A stretch of 64,000 nt of DNA. Origin: Actinomadura terrae. Lineage in GTDB: Bacteria; Actinomycetota; Actinomycetes; Streptosporangiales; Streptosporangiaceae. How positions within the stretch are numbered: position 1 is the first letter of the stretch; every line of letters begins with the position of its first letter. Both the position numbers and the translations under genes were made by a program. Location of the stretch: contig NZ_JAICDG010000005.1 in NCBI RefSeq assembly GCF_022751215.1, positions 372,001-436,000 on the forward strand, written 5' to 3'. Under the pieces are notes generated by a model, which was given only the letters and a program-made list of their open reading frames with translations, was not told where the DNA came from and did not search any database. Shown here one piece after another: positions 8,223 through 18,053 of this stretch.

Positions 8223-9743
8223 TCAGCCGACCGGTTCGAGGCTCCGGTCCGTCGTGTCGGACACCTCCGGCTCCCCGGCGCCGGCCGGGCGCCCCGGCAG
8301 CAGCAGCGCCACCACGATCGTCACGACGGCCAGCCCGGCGGCGACCAGGAACGCCAGCCGCATCCCGTCCAGCTGGGCGAGGGTCTCCGAGACGCCGCCC
8401 GCGATCCGGGAGTCGGCGCGGCGCGCCATGACCGTGACGACCAGCGCCGTGCCGAGCGCCGCCGCGACCTGCTGGAGCGTCCCCAGCATGGAGCTGCCGT
8501 GCGAGTACAGGTGCGCCGGGAGCGCGCCGAGGCCGAGCGTGAACACCGGCGTGAACGTCGTGGCCAGGGAGACCATCAGCAGCGTGTGCATGCCGAGCAC
8601 CTGCCAGTACGGCATCGTCCCCGAGATCTGGGTGAACCCGGCCAGCGCGACCACGATGCCTGCGGACCCGGGGATCACCAGCGGCCGGCCGCCGAAGCGG
8701 TCGTACAGCCGTCCCACCGTCGGGCCGAGCAGGCCCATCGCGAGGCCGCCCGGCATCATCAGCAGCCCGGTCTCCAGCGGGGAGAGGCCGCGCAGGTTCT
8801 GGAGGTAGATCGGCAACAGGATCATCGCGCCCATCATCGCCAGGAACCCGAGCGACATCAGCACCAGCGCCAGCGCGTAGGTCGAGTGCCGCAGGACGCG
8901 CAGGTCCAGCAGCGGGACGTCGCGGCGCTGCAACCTCAGCTGCCGGACGGCGAACACCGCGATCAGCGCGAGCCCGGTCGCGACGATCACCGTGGGCATC
9001 GCCGCGCCGCCCGTGCCGTACCGGCTGAGCCCGTACACCAGCGAGCCGAACCCGGCGGCGGCGGCGACGACGCTGAACCAGTCGATGGCCGACAGCTGCG
9101 GCTCGCCGACGTTCTCCAGCCGCGCGAGCCCGCGCCAGGTGACCAGCGCCGCGATCGGCAGCACCGCCGCGAACAGCAGCCGCCACGAGCCGAGCTGGAG
9201 GATCACTCCGGAGACCGCCGGGCCGAGCGCGGGCGCGACCGAGATCGCCATCGTCACCGTGCCCATCACCCGGCCGCGGTCGCGCTCGGGCACGACGGTC
9301 ATCAGCGTCGTCATCAGCAGCGGCATCATCACCGCCGTGCCCGCCGCCTGCACGATCCGCGCGAGCAGCAGCACCTCGAAGACCGGCGCGACCGTCGCCA
9401 GCGCCGTGCCGGTGAGGAAGACCCCCATCGCCGTGGCGTAGGCGCGGCGGGTGCTGACCCGTTGCAGGAACCACCCGGTCACCGGGATCACCGCCGCCAT
9501 CGTCAGCATGAACGCCGTCGACACCCACTGCGCCGCCTGCTCGGTGATGCTCAGGTCCGCCATCAGCCGCGGGATCGCGTTGATCATGATCGTCTCGTTG
9601 AGGATGACGACGAACGTGGCGAGCACCAGCAACCGGACGACGGCGGGGGTCCGCCCGCCGGAGCCGGAGGCGGTCGCCTCCTCGGGGGCGACCGCCTCGC
9701 GGCCCGGCTCGCGGTGGGGTGCGGCTTCAGGTGTGGTGTCCAT
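8223..9743 (-). CDS. MFS drug/export transporter, DHA2 (14-helix) family
   Basis: A 506-residue membrane protein with a charged N-terminus of about 30 residues and then about 14 hydrophobic segments. The motif-A-like loop is degenerate (LQRVSTRRAY). The motif-C-like run GPAVSGVILQLGSWRLLF is typical of proton-driven drug antiporters. It lies 51 bases downstream of the NRPS-like gene on the same strand, so it is probably the exporter of that enzyme's product or of a toxic compound. The substrate is unproven. Confidence 0.88.
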   Translation of the reverse strand: MDTTPEAAPHREPGREAVAPEEATASGSGGRTPAVVRLLVLATFVVILNETIMINAIPRLMADLSITEQAAQWVSTAFMLTMAAVIPVTGWFLQRVSTRRAYATAMGVFLTGTALATVAPVFEVLLLARIVQAAGTAVMMPLLMTTLMTVVPERDRGRVMGTVTMAISVAPALGPAVSGVILQLGSWRLLFAAVLPIAALVTWRGLARLENVGEPQLSAIDWFSVVAAAAGFGSLVYGLSRYGTGGAAMPTVIVATGLALIAVFAVRQLRLQRRDVPLLDLRVLRHSTYALALVLMSLGFLAMMGAMILLPIYLQNLRGLSPLETGLLMMPGGLAMGLLGPTVGRLYDRFGGRPLVIPGSAGIVVALAGFTQISGTMPYWQVLGMHTLLMVSLATTFTPVFTLGLGALPAHLYSHGSSMLGTLQQVAAALGTALVVTVMARRADSRIAGGVSETLAQLDGMRLAFLVAAGLAVVTIVVALLLPGRPAGAGEPEVSDTTDRSLEPVG

Positions 9744-9794
9744 ACCGGGGTAGACCGGCGCCGGACGGAGAACTCATCGCTCCCACCCGAAAAT

Positions 9795-12700
9795 TTATTC
9801 GATCATGGTCGCCGCCGGGCTCGGCAGCCGCGTCTGGCCCGCCGGGTTGCCGCGCCAGCGGGCGCTCGGCGGCACCCGCTCGCCCTTCATCAGGAAGGAG
9901 TCGGCGTCGAGCGTGGACCCCTCGCCCATCTCCACGTCGTAGTGGATGAACGCCTCCACGCCGACGGTGCAGCGGGCGCCGATGCTGGTGCGGCCCGACT
10001 TGAAGACCCCCTCCTCCAGCGAATGGCACTGGATCACGCTGCCCGCGTTGAGCGTGCATTCGTCGCCGAGCGTCACCAGCGTCTTCTCGGGAATGGCGCA
10101 GCCGTCGTCGAAGACGCGGCGACCGACGCGCACCCCGAGCAGCCGCCACAGCACGTTCTTGTACGGGGTGCCGCTGAACAGCGCCTGCCCGCCCATCTTC
10201 CAGAGCCGCTCGTGGAACCAGAAGTACGGGTCGTAGATCGAGCAGAGCCGCGGTTCGAGCGAGCGGAAGTGCAGCAGGGCGCGTTCGACCAGCACGCCGT
10301 AGGCCGCGCCGAACAGCAGCGTGGAGACCACCCCGGCCATGACCCCCACCGCCGCGTCGGCGTGGAACTGCTCCTCGGCGAGCAGCCACAGGACCGTCAC
10401 GCAGAACAGCCGGAACCACCGCACCGCGAGGAAGAGGAGCATGGTGGCGATGTTGTAGCGGTTCTTGGCCGCGAGCCGGCGGCGGAACTCCTCGCCGTGC
10501 TCCAGCTCGGCGAACGCGTGGTCGCGCTCGACCGTCCGCGGGATCTCGAAGCAGGGCGAGCCCAGCAGGCCGGTGTTCTCGCGGACCGGGCCGTCGACGG
10601 GGACCGCGACCTTCGTCCCGAGCAGGACGTTGTCGCCGACGGCCGCGCCCGCCGGGAACGCGATGTTGTTGCCGAGGAAGTTGCGCGCCCCGATCCGCAC
10701 CTCCGCCACCGTGAACGACGTGCTGGAGAAGTCCGTGTTCATCACCACCAGCGCGTCCGAGACCATGGTGCCGCTGCCGACGGTCGTCAGGTACGGCGAA
10801 TGGTGCTCCAACTCGGTGCCGAAGTTGCTTCCCGTCTGCACGATCGGACGGGCGAAGCGGTAGCCGAGCGCGCGCAGGTAGCCGACGATGTAGGAACTGT
10901 CGCCGAACAGGTCGTGGAAGAAGGTCACGTTCGTCAGGCGCCGGATCGCCCGGACGACCCAGTAATGCCACCCGTACAGCCGGTAGACCTTGCCGGGCTT
11001 GACGAAAAGGGTGAGCAGCCGCGGGACGGTGAGCACGAACGCGAGCCCGAACACCGCGCCGCCGAAGAACAGCGGCCCCGAGATGATGATGGCGTCGCCG
11101 TAGATCGCCATGCCGCCGAGGCCCTCGGTGTCGGCCGTCATGATGTCGGCGAGCAGCGGGAGCCGGGTGAGCAGCGCGACCGGAATGATGATCGCCAGCG
11201 GCCAGGCGACCGCGAGCAGCGCGAACAGCTGCGCGACGCCGTAGCCGAACCTGCGCGCGGTGCCGCAGCGGCGCGCCGGGACCTTCAGGTAGCCGGTGGT
11301 CGTGGGCCGGGCCGGGCAGCCGTGCCAGCGCTCGCCGGCGGGCACGACCTGCCCGGCGTGCAGCGACGAGGCGTGCCCGAGCTGGGTGTCGTCGCCCATG
11401 ACCGTGTCGACGTCCAGCACGGTCTTGGCCCCGACGAACACGCGGTCGCCGAGCGTGATCGGGCCCGTCCGGATCACGCCGCCGTCGGCGCGGTAGCCGG
11501 GCATCGCGCAGTTCTCCCGGACGAGCGTCCCGGCGCCGATCGTGAGCAGGTCGGTGCAGACCATCGTCCGGGAGAGCACGACGGCACCCGGGCCGATCTT
11601 CGCGCCGAGCGCCCGCAGGTACAGGACGTGCAGCGGCGACCCGGCCAGCAGCATCAGCGGGCTCGTCCGGACGAGCGTCTTCACCGTCCAGAACCGTACG
11701 TAGCCGAGGCTCCACACGCGGATCCGCCGGGGTTTCCAGCGGCCGATCAGCGCCCACTTCGCCAGCACGGGCAGCGCGCACAGGTACCCGAACGTCGCGG
11801 TGCCGAACACGACGCACCGCAGGTAGAGGTCGGTGAACCCCTCCCAGTCCGACGTCCACTCGTAACCGGCCGTCGCGACGAGCGAGCCGAGGTAGACGGT
11901 CGCGGCGAACAGCAGCAGTTGCAGGACGCCGCAGATCACGTACTCGTGCCGGCGCGTCCGCACGCCCGCCTCGGGCACCTCCTCGCTCGACGCCGCGTCC
12001 GCCTCCGCGGCCTGGTCGAGCGCCCGTTCGGCGAGCACCGCCGCCAGGCCCCTGACGTCGGGGTTCTGGTAGACGTCCGGCATCGACACCGGCAGGTCGG
12101 TGCGGTCCCGCAGTTCGGCGCAGAACCGCGCCATCAGCAGCGAGTCGGCGCCGAGGTCGTCGAAGAAGTTCGCGTCGGCCGACACCCGCTCCACCCGCAT
12201 GACCCCGGCCAGCGTCGCGGCGACCGCGCGCTCGGCGTCGGTCTCGGGCGCGAGGTGGCCGCGCCGCCCGGCGAGCACGCGCGGCGCGGTGGGCGCGGGC
12301 AGCCGGGCGCGGTCGGCCTTGTCGCTCGGGAGCATGGGGATGGCCTCCAGCTCCTCGAAGTAGGCGGGGACCATGTACCCGGGCAGCCGCTCGCGCGCCC
12401 GTCCGCGCAGCGCGTCGCGGTCGACCGGGACGCCGGCGTTGCGACGCGTGTAGTAGGCCACCAACTCGGCCTTGCCCGGTTCGGGCTCGTGCGTGCCGAC
12501 CACGACCTGCGCGACGTCGGGCGCCTGCGACAGCACCGACTCGATCTCGGTCAGCTCGATCCGGTAGCCGCGGATCTTGACCTGGGTGTCGATGCGGCCC
12601 TGGTACTCGATCTCGCCGTCGGGGGTGATCCGGCCGAGGTCGCCGGTGCGGTAGATCCGTCCGGAGGAGTTGCCCTCGATGCCGATGAAGTCGGGGACGA

Positions 12701-13928
12701 ACTTGCGCGCGGTGAGGTCGTCCCGGTTCACATAGCCGCGCGCGAGCCCGATGCCCGCGATGCCGATCTCGCCCGCCTCGCCCGGCGGCAGCGCCCGGTC
12801 CTCGTCGGGGTCGAGGATCACCACCGCGTAGGTGGGGAGCGGGATGCCGATCGTCACCGGACGGCCGGGGTCCAGCGGCGTCCACGTCGCGGTCACCGTC
12901 GCCTCGGTCGGCCCGTACACGTTGAGGAACCTGCGTCCCGGACGGTGCCAGCGCGCCACCAGCTCCTGCGGGCACGCCTCACCCGACACCAGCAGGAAGC
13001 GCAGCCGGGGCAGGTCGCCGTCGAGGGTCGCGAGCAGCGTCGGGACGCAGGCCATCGCGGTCACGCCCCGCTCCAGCAGGAAGTCGCGCAGGTCGGCGCC
13101 GACCAGCACCGAGCCGCTCGGCTTCGGGACGAGCGTCGCGCCCGCCAGCAGCGGCACCCAGATCTCCTCGACGGAGAAGTCGAACGCGATCGTCATGCCC
13201 TGGTACATGCGGTCGGTGTCCTGGACGCCGTACACCTCGACGGCCACCCGCACGAAGTTGCAGATCGCGGCGTGCTCGATCGCCACGCCCTTCGGACGGC
13301 CCGTGGACCCCGAGGTGTAGACGATGTAGCACAGGTCGTCGGGCGCGGCGCCCTTCTCGGCGGCGGTGAGGCGGTGCGCGGGCAGCGCGCCGATCCGCTC
13401 GTCCGCCTCGTCCAGGCACAGCACCTCGGCCTCGGCCTGCCGCAAATGGTCGCGTAGGTGGGACAGCGACAAGACCGTGCGGACGCCCGCGTCCTCGACG
13501 ATGTAGGCCAACCGGTCCGGCGGGTATCCCGCGTCGAGCGGCACGAACGCCGCGTTGACCTTGAGGACGGCCAGCATCGCCACATAGGAGCGCACGGCCT
13601 CGTCGAACAGCAGCGCGACCCGGTCCCCGGGCCGCACGCCGCAGGCCAGCAGGTGCCGGGCGAGCCGGTTGGCGCGCTCGTCGAGCCCGCCGAAGCCCAG
13701 TGTGGACTGGCCCGTGTCGACTGCCGGGTGGTCCTCCCTTCCCTCCGCCAGAAACCGGTCGCAACGTTCCTCGAACAACCCCTCCAGCCGTTCGCCCGGC
13801 CGCCAGCGGATCTCCCGCCCGTGCCCCGTGGGGACCAGGACGTGGTCCGCGGTGACGTGCCGGGCCGTCTCCGCCGAGCCGACCGGTATCCGGTCGCCCG
13901 CCTCCGTCGTGCTCTTCGTACCGCCCAA
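9795..13928 (-). CDS. Pls-type single-module NRPS-like enzyme with membrane/beta-helix C-terminus
   Basis: About 1377 residues. The N-terminal half is a full adenylation domain: A3 YTSGSTGRPKG near 204-214, FDFSVEEIW with the amino-group-binding Asp near 250, NVYGPTEATV, YRTGDLGRI, and the A10 Lys near 537. A carrier domain follows with GADSL (Ser about 596). No condensation or thioesterase domain is present. Instead the last 700 residues hold hydrophobic helices interspersed with three hexapeptide left-handed beta-helix stretches. This matches the C-terminal domain of poly-lysine synthetase (Pls), so a poly- or oligo-amino-acid product is possible. The TTG at 13928 was chosen because GAGGAG lies 6 bases upstream. 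The MFS gene downstream may export the product. Amino-acid specificity was not determined. Confidence 0.85.
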   Translation of the reverse strand: MGGTKSTTEAGDRIPVGSAETARHVTADHVLVPTGHGREIRWRPGERLEGLFEERCDRFLAEGREDHPAVDTGQSTLGFGGLDERANRLARHLLACGVRPGDRVALLFDEAVRSYVAMLAVLKVNAAFVPLDAGYPPDRLAYIVEDAGVRTVLSLSHLRDHLRQAEAEVLCLDEADERIGALPAHRLTAAEKGAAPDDLCYIVYTSGSTGRPKGVAIEHAAICNFVRVAVEVYGVQDTDRMYQGMTIAFDFSVEEIWVPLLAGATLVPKPSGSVLVGADLRDFLLERGVTAMACVPTLLATLDGDLPRLRFLLVSGEACPQELVARWHRPGRRFLNVYGPTEATVTATWTPLDPGRPVTIGIPLPTYAVVILDPDEDRALPPGEAGEIGIAGIGLARGYVNRDDLTARKFVPDFIGIEGNSSGRIYRTGDLGRITPDGEIEYQGRIDTQVKIRGYRIELTEIESVLSQAPDVAQVVVGTHEPEPGKAELVAYYTRRNAGVPVDRDALRGRARERLPGYMVPAYFEELEAIPMLPSDKADRARLPAPTAPRVLAGRRGHLAPETDAERAVAATLAGVMRVERVSADANFFDDLGADSLLMARFCAELRDRTDLPVSMPDVYQNPDVRGLAAVLAERALDQAAEADAASSEEVPEAGVRTRRHEYVICGVLQLLLFAATVYLGSLVATAGYEWTSDWEGFTDLYLRCVVFGTATFGYLCALPVLAKWALIGRWKPRRIRVWSLGYVRFWTVKTLVRTSPLMLLAGSPLHVLYLRALGAKIGPGAVVLSRTMVCTDLLTIGAGTLVRENCAMPGYRADGGVIRTGPITLGDRVFVGAKTVLDVDTVMGDDTQLGHASSLHAGQVVPAGERWHGCPARPTTTGYLKVPARRCGTARRFGYGVAQLFALLAVAWPLAIIIPVALLTRLPLLADIMTADTEGLGGMAIYGDAIIISGPLFFGGAVFGLAFVLTVPRLLTLFVKPGKVYRLYGWHYWVVRAIRRLTNVTFFHDLFGDSSYIVGYLRALGYRFARPIVQTGSNFGTELEHHSPYLTTVGSGTMVSDALVVMNTDFSSTSFTVAEVRIGARNFLGNNIAFPAGAAVGDNVLLGTKVAVPVDGPVRENTGLLGSPCFEIPRTVERDHAFAELEHGEEFRRRLAAKNRYNIATMLLFLAVRWFRLFCVTVLWLLAEEQFHADAAVGVMAGVVSTLLFGAAYGVLVERALLHFRSLEPRLCSIYDPYFWFHERLWKMGGQALFSGTPYKNVLWRLLGVRVGRRVFDDGCAIPEKTLVTLGDECTLNAGSVIQCHSLEEGVFKSGRTSIGARCTVGVEAFIHYDVEMGEGSTLDADSFLMKGERVPPSARWRGNPAGQTRLPSPAATMIE

Positions 13929-14028
13929 CTGAAACTCCTCGAATCGCCTCCGCGGCCATGTCAAGAACCGCAAAGAAGAGAGGTCAGAATCGAAAGATGG
14001 TCTAACCCTGACATTGGGATTCCAACGA

Positions 14029-14050
14029 CAATGACCGGAGACGGTCATTG
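14029..14050. promoter_or_regulatory. 9-bp inverted repeat upstream of the NRPS-like gene
   Basis: Arms CAATGACCG (14029-14037) and CGGTCATTG (14042-14050) are perfect complements around GAGA. The repeat lies about 100 bases upstream of the NRPS-like start, in the 338-base gap before the response-regulator stop. It could be an operator or a leader hairpin. The rest of the gap is relatively AT-rich, with a weaker TTGAA-CGT-TTCAA palindrome near 14096, and no gene is visible. Confidence 0.45.
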
Positions 14051-14266
14051 GGCAGGCTGGCAGGCATAACCATTGACAGGCGCGCGATATGGGTTTGAAC
14101 GTTTCAATATCGGTTCACCGGCGCACCCGCCCCGCCTCATTCCAGCAAAATGGTCGGGGCGATATTCGGCACGCGCCCGGAGGGTGGCCTTCCTCACAAT
14201 TCACAGATGGTCTACCACAACCACCCCAAAGGAAACCTGCGGGGTATACCACCGCGCCCCGCCCGA

Positions 14267-14935
14267 CTATTCGGTCGTGCCGCCGGGGCCCCGCCGGTGG
14301 TCAAGGTAGGTGAGGACCGCCTGGACACGGCGGTGGCCGCCCGCGGCGGGAGGCAACCCGAGTTTGGCGAAGACCGAGCCGATGTGTTTGTGGACGGCGT
14401 TCCCCGTGATGCGCAGCCGACCCCCGATGGCGGCGTTGTCGTGCCCCTCCGCCATGAGCGCGAGCACCTGATGTTCGCGCGGGCTGAGACGCGCCAGGGC
14501 GTCGTCCTCGCGGCGGACGAGAAGCTGCGAGATGACCTCCGGGTCCATCGCCGTGCCGCCGGCCGCCACCCGGCGCAGACCGTCGGTGAACTCCGCCACC
14601 CGGCTCACCCTGTCCTTGAGCAGATAGCCGATTCCCCCGCGCCCGTCGGAGAGCAGTTCTCTCGCGTATTCACGCTCGACATATTGCGACAACACCAGCA
14701 CGGGCAGTCCCTCGTGCAGCCGGCGCGCGCGCAGCGCCGCGCGGATGCCCTCGTCCTTGTAGGACGGCGGCAGCCGCACGTCGACGATCGTCACGTCCGG
14801 GCGGTGCGCGGCGACCGCGTCCAGGAAGGCGGGCGCCTCGCGGGCGACGGCGGCGACCTCGAAGCCCCGCGCGGCCAGCAGCAGCTCCAGGCCGCTGGAC
14901 AGCAGCACGTTGTCCTCGGCGATCACGACCCGCAC
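14267..14935 (-). CDS. NarL/LuxR-family response regulator
   Basis: A 222-residue two-component regulator. The receiver domain (about 1-120) has the acidic pocket IAEDN and the phospho-acceptor in TIVDVRLP. The C-terminal LuxR helix-turn-helix (about 150-210) contains LSPREHQVLALMAEGHDN. It starts at GTG 14935, overlapping the kinase gene by 13 bases, so the pair is translationally coupled. DNA targets are not evident; the adjacent NRPS-like gene or the divergent hydrolase are candidates. Confidence 0.93.
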   Translation of the reverse strand: MRVVIAEDNVLLSSGLELLLAARGFEVAAVAREAPAFLDAVAAHRPDVTIVDVRLPPSYKDEGIRAALRARRLHEGLPVLVLSQYVEREYARELLSDGRGGIGYLLKDRVSRVAEFTDGLRRVAAGGTAMDPEVISQLLVRREDDALARLSPREHQVLALMAEGHDNAAIGGRLRITGNAVHKHIGSVFAKLGLPPAAGGHRRVQAVLTYLDHRRGPGGTTE

Positions 14936-16074
14936 GGCACCTCCACGGCGAGCGCGGTCGGGCCGCCGGGCGGGCTCGTGACGTGCAGCGCGCCGTCGAG
15001 CGCCGCCACCCGGCGGCGGATGCCCGCGAGGCCGGTGCCGCGCGCCTCGCCCGCGCCGCCGGCGCCGTCGTCGGTGACGAGGATCGACAGCCGGTCGCCC
15101 GCGCGCTCGACCCGCACCTCGGCGCGGGTGGCGCGGGCGTGCTTCGCGATGTTGGCGAGCGCCTCGGTGACGGCGAAGTAGGCCACGGTCTCGACGGCGG
15201 CCGGGACGGCGTCCAGCCGTCCGACGCGCAGCCGGGTCGGCACGGCGGAGTCGGCGGCCAGCGCCGCGAGCGCCCCGGCGAGGCCCCGGTCGGCGAGGAT
15301 CGGCGGGTAGACGCCGCGCACGACGCCGCGCAGCTCGGTCATCGCCTCCTCGACGCCCTCGTGCGCGTCTCCCACCAGCGTGGCCACGTCCGCGGGGGCG
15401 CCGGTGAGCGACTCGCGGGCGACGCCGAGCCGCACCGCGACCGCCACCAGCCGGGCCTGGACGCCGTCGTGCAGGTCGCGCTCGATCCGGCGGAGCTCGG
15501 CGGCGTGGGCGTCCAGGGCGTCCGCGCGGGTGCGGGTCAGCGTCTCCACCCGCGCGGAGAGCCGATCCGACAACATTTCGGCGGGCGTCGGCGCGAGCAG
15601 CGCGAGGCAGATCCTCGCGTGGAGGCGTGCCAGCGGCGGGCCGCCCCACCACGCCACCGCGACGAGGACGGCGGCCTGCGCGGGCGCGGCGGTCAGCGCG
15701 ACCGTCCAGCCGTCCACCGGGACGTCCCATTGAAGGTGGGGCGGCGCGTCCGCCGGGAACGCCCACCACGTCGTCATCGCCACCACGGCCGTGACGATGT
15801 TGCCCACGCACAGCACCAGCGCGAGCCCGAACGGAAGCGCGGTGGCGACGTGCACGACCGGCCACAGCAGACCGCGCCGCAACGCCGGGCCGACGCGGGC
15901 CGGGGGCATCGGAGGCACCGGTACGCCCAGCAGCCGGCCGGCGCGCCGCCGGTGCCGGTCCGCCCAGGCGCGCCCCTGGGCCGGGACGGCGAGCAGCGGC
16001 GCCCCGACCACCGTGACGACCGCCGTGCACAGCGCACCGAACAGATAGGACGCGGCCACCCACCGGTCACGCAT
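14923..16074 (-). CDS. NarL-type sensor histidine kinase
   Basis: A 383-residue kinase. The N-terminal 170 residues carry about four hydrophobic segments. The HisKA_3 dimerisation domain has the phospho-accepting His in ERDLHDGVQARL, and a HATPase_c domain follows with DDGAGG and GTGLAGIRRRV. The ATG at 16074 is preceded by GGAGGGGGCC. The extracellular sensing loops are short, so the signal may be membrane-linked. It is divergent from the secreted hydrolase gene across a 133-base intergenic region. Confidence 0.93.
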   Translation of the reverse strand: MRDRWVAASYLFGALCTAVVTVVGAPLLAVPAQGRAWADRHRRRAGRLLGVPVPPMPPARVGPALRRGLLWPVVHVATALPFGLALVLCVGNIVTAVVAMTTWWAFPADAPPHLQWDVPVDGWTVALTAAPAQAAVLVAVAWWGGPPLARLHARICLALLAPTPAEMLSDRLSARVETLTRTRADALDAHAAELRRIERDLHDGVQARLVAVAVRLGVARESLTGAPADVATLVGDAHEGVEEAMTELRGVVRGVYPPILADRGLAGALAALAADSAVPTRLRVGRLDAVPAAVETVAYFAVTEALANIAKHARATRAEVRVERAGDRLSILVTDDGAGGAGEARGTGLAGIRRRVAALDGALHVTSPPGGPTALAVEVPCGS

Positions 16075-16207
16075 GTCTGGCCCCCTCCGCCGCCGCCGAG
16101 CCCTCAGTATCCGGGCGCCGCGCCCTTCCGGCACTACAGCTACCTGTAGTCATGACCCGCAGTGGGCTGCATTCTTCCGGCGGGCGCGCGGACCTAGCGT
16201 CCCGGCC

Positions 16208-17749
16208 ATGACACCGAGAACACGCACCCGCGCCCTGGCGCGACGGCTGGGCGCGCTCGCCGCGCTACCGGTTCTGATCGCCTCGGGCACGGTGGCCGCC
16301 GCCGCCCAGAGCCCTGCGCCGGGCCTCGCCCGCTACTACGACCAGCACGTCACCTGGACGGACTGCCAACAGGGCGCGGACGACGAGCAGGGCCGCGAAC
16401 TGGACCGGGCGGGAGCCCGCTGCACGCGGATCACCGTCCCGCTGGACTACACCCGCCCCGGCGGCCGGACGATCACCCTCGCGCTCTCCCGGCTCGCCGC
16501 CACCGACAGCGCCCACCGGGTCGGCGCGATGATGCTCAACGAGGGCGGCCCCGCCGAACCGACCCTCGGCATGCCGCTGGAGGCCCGCCGGTACATGGGC
16601 GCGGTGAGCACGCGCTACGACCTGGTGGGGATGGACCCGCGCTTCGTCGGACGCAGCACCCCGCTCGACTGCGGATGGCCCAGCGGCATGTGGATCCGCT
16701 CGGCGGGCACCACGAGGGCCGCCTTCGACGGCCAGGTCGCCCTCCAGAAGGACCTGGCCGAACGCTGCGCGCGCAACAGCGGCGACGTGCTGCCGTACGC
16801 GAACACCCGCGACACCGCCCGCGACATCGACGTCGTCCGCGCGGTGCTCGGCGAGCGCCGCCTCTCCTACTTCGGCTACTCCTACGGCTCCTATCTCGGC
16901 GCCGTCTACGCGCAGATGTTCCCCGGACGCACCGACCGGATGGTGCTCGACAGCCCCGGCGACCCGCGCGTGTGGGGTCCCCGGCTGACCGGCACCGAGG
17001 AGCCCTCGGAGCGGGCGCTGCGCGCGTGGGCGTCCTGGACGGCGGCGCGGCACGGCGAGTACGGCCTCGGCGGGACGCGGACCGCCGTGCTCGGCACCGT
17101 CGCGCGGATCGTCCGGGCCTCGGCGGCGCGTCCGCTGCGCGTCGGCCGGTACACGGTCGACGAGCATCTCGTCCCGTACCTGGTCTACGGCGGCGTCGGC
17201 AACGACCGCGACGAGGCGCGCGCCTCGTTCGCCTCCAGCGTGAAGGTGCTGGACGCGGCGGCGCGCGGCGCCGACGTCACGCCCACGCCCGAGCTGGAGG
17301 GGAGGCTGCGGTTCAACCTGAGCGGCGAGGGCTCCGCGCTCGTCAGCCCGGCGGCGGCGATCATGTGCGGCGACCGGGCGGCCCCGCGCGACCCCGACCT
17401 CTACTGGGACGACGTCCAGCGCTCCCGGCGGCGCCATCCCCTCTTCGGGCCGATCACCAACAACATCGGGCCCTGCGCGTTCTGGGCCGCGCCGCCGCGC
17501 GAGCAGCCGACCACGATCACGACCGGGGCCCCGGCGCTGCTGGTGTCCGCCACCGGCGACACCGCCACGACCTACCGGGGCGCGCTCGGGCTGCACGAGC
17601 TGATGACGGGTTCACGCCTGCTCACCCTGCGCGGCGTCATCGCCCACGGCATCTACGGCGAGTACGGCGCCCCCTGCGTCGACGCGCGGGTGAACGCCTA
17701 TCTCTCGTCCGGGACGCTGCCGTCCAGGGACCTGACGTGCGACGGGTAG
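16208..17749 (+). CDS. Secreted alpha/beta hydrolase, tripeptidyl aminopeptidase (SlpD/E, TAP) family
   Basis: A 513-residue exported hydrolase. The N-terminal signal peptide is Arg-rich, followed by LGALAALPVLIASGTVAAAAQ. The nucleophile elbow is YFGYSYGSYLG with Ser in GYSYG. The late Asp region is LLVSATGDTATTY and the His is in IAHGIYGEYG. The C-terminal TAP-like domain (the last 100 residues) fits peptidases that trim N-terminal tripeptides from secreted proteins. It is divergent from the two-component operon, so it may be under that system's control. The first 45 codons possible upstream lack signal character. Confidence 0.87.
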   Translation: MTPRTRTRALARRLGALAALPVLIASGTVAAAAQSPAPGLARYYDQHVTWTDCQQGADDEQGRELDRAGARCTRITVPLDYTRPGGRTITLALSRLAATDSAHRVGAMMLNEGGPAEPTLGMPLEARRYMGAVSTRYDLVGMDPRFVGRSTPLDCGWPSGMWIRSAGTTRAAFDGQVALQKDLAERCARNSGDVLPYANTRDTARDIDVVRAVLGERRLSYFGYSYGSYLGAVYAQMFPGRTDRMVLDSPGDPRVWGPRLTGTEEPSERALRAWASWTAARHGEYGLGGTRTAVLGTVARIVRASAARPLRVGRYTVDEHLVPYLVYGGVGNDRDEARASFASSVKVLDAAARGADVTPTPELEGRLRFNLSGEGSALVSPAAAIMCGDRAAPRDPDLYWDDVQRSRRRHPLFGPITNNIGPCAFWAAPPREQPTTITTGAPALLVSATGDTATTYRGALGLHELMTGSRLLTLRGVIAHGIYGEYGAPCVDARVNAYLSSGTLPSRDLTCDG

Positions 17750-17759
17750 CGGCGGCGCG

Positions 17760-18053
17760 TCAGGCGTTCAGCAGGGGGACGATCTCCTCCAGGACGTAGG
17801 TGCCCGGGTCGCGGCCCTTCAGCGGCGTCTCCAGCACGCGGACGCCGTGGGCCGCGGCCTGTTTCTTCAGCAGCGAGCGGGAGCCGGCCTCGACGCCGCC
17901 GCCGATCACCAGCAGGTCGATGTTCCCGCCGCCGAGATGGGCGAGCGCGTCGGCGTCGACGGTGACGCCCGTCCCCTCGATGCCGTGGCCGCCCATGGCG
18001 GCGATGACGGAGTCGACGATGTGCCGACCTCGGCCGACGACCAGAACGGTCAT
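17760..18053 (-). CDS. Small Rossmann-like protein of unknown function
   Basis: 97 residues. MTVLVVGRGRHIVDSVIAAM suggests a beta-alpha nucleotide-binding start, followed by LLVIGGGVEAGSRSLLKK. The size and the second strand-loop pattern suggest a stand-alone domain rather than a full dehydrogenase. Its start overlaps the stop of the double-MarR gene by 4 bases, so the two are translationally coupled and probably functionally linked. I do not recognise a defined function. Confidence 0.75.
   Translation of the reverse strand: MTVLVVGRGRHIVDSVIAAMGGHGIEGTGVTVDADALAHLGGGNIDLLVIGGGVEAGSRSLLKKQAAAHGVRVLETPLKGRDPGTYVLEEIVPLLNA

Noticed and set aside
8499..13457. A 1652-codon open frame on the plus strand
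   Set aside because: It lies antisense to the MFS and NRPS-like genes, is composed mostly of R, H, D, P and A from high-GC third-position bias, and has no domain signature.
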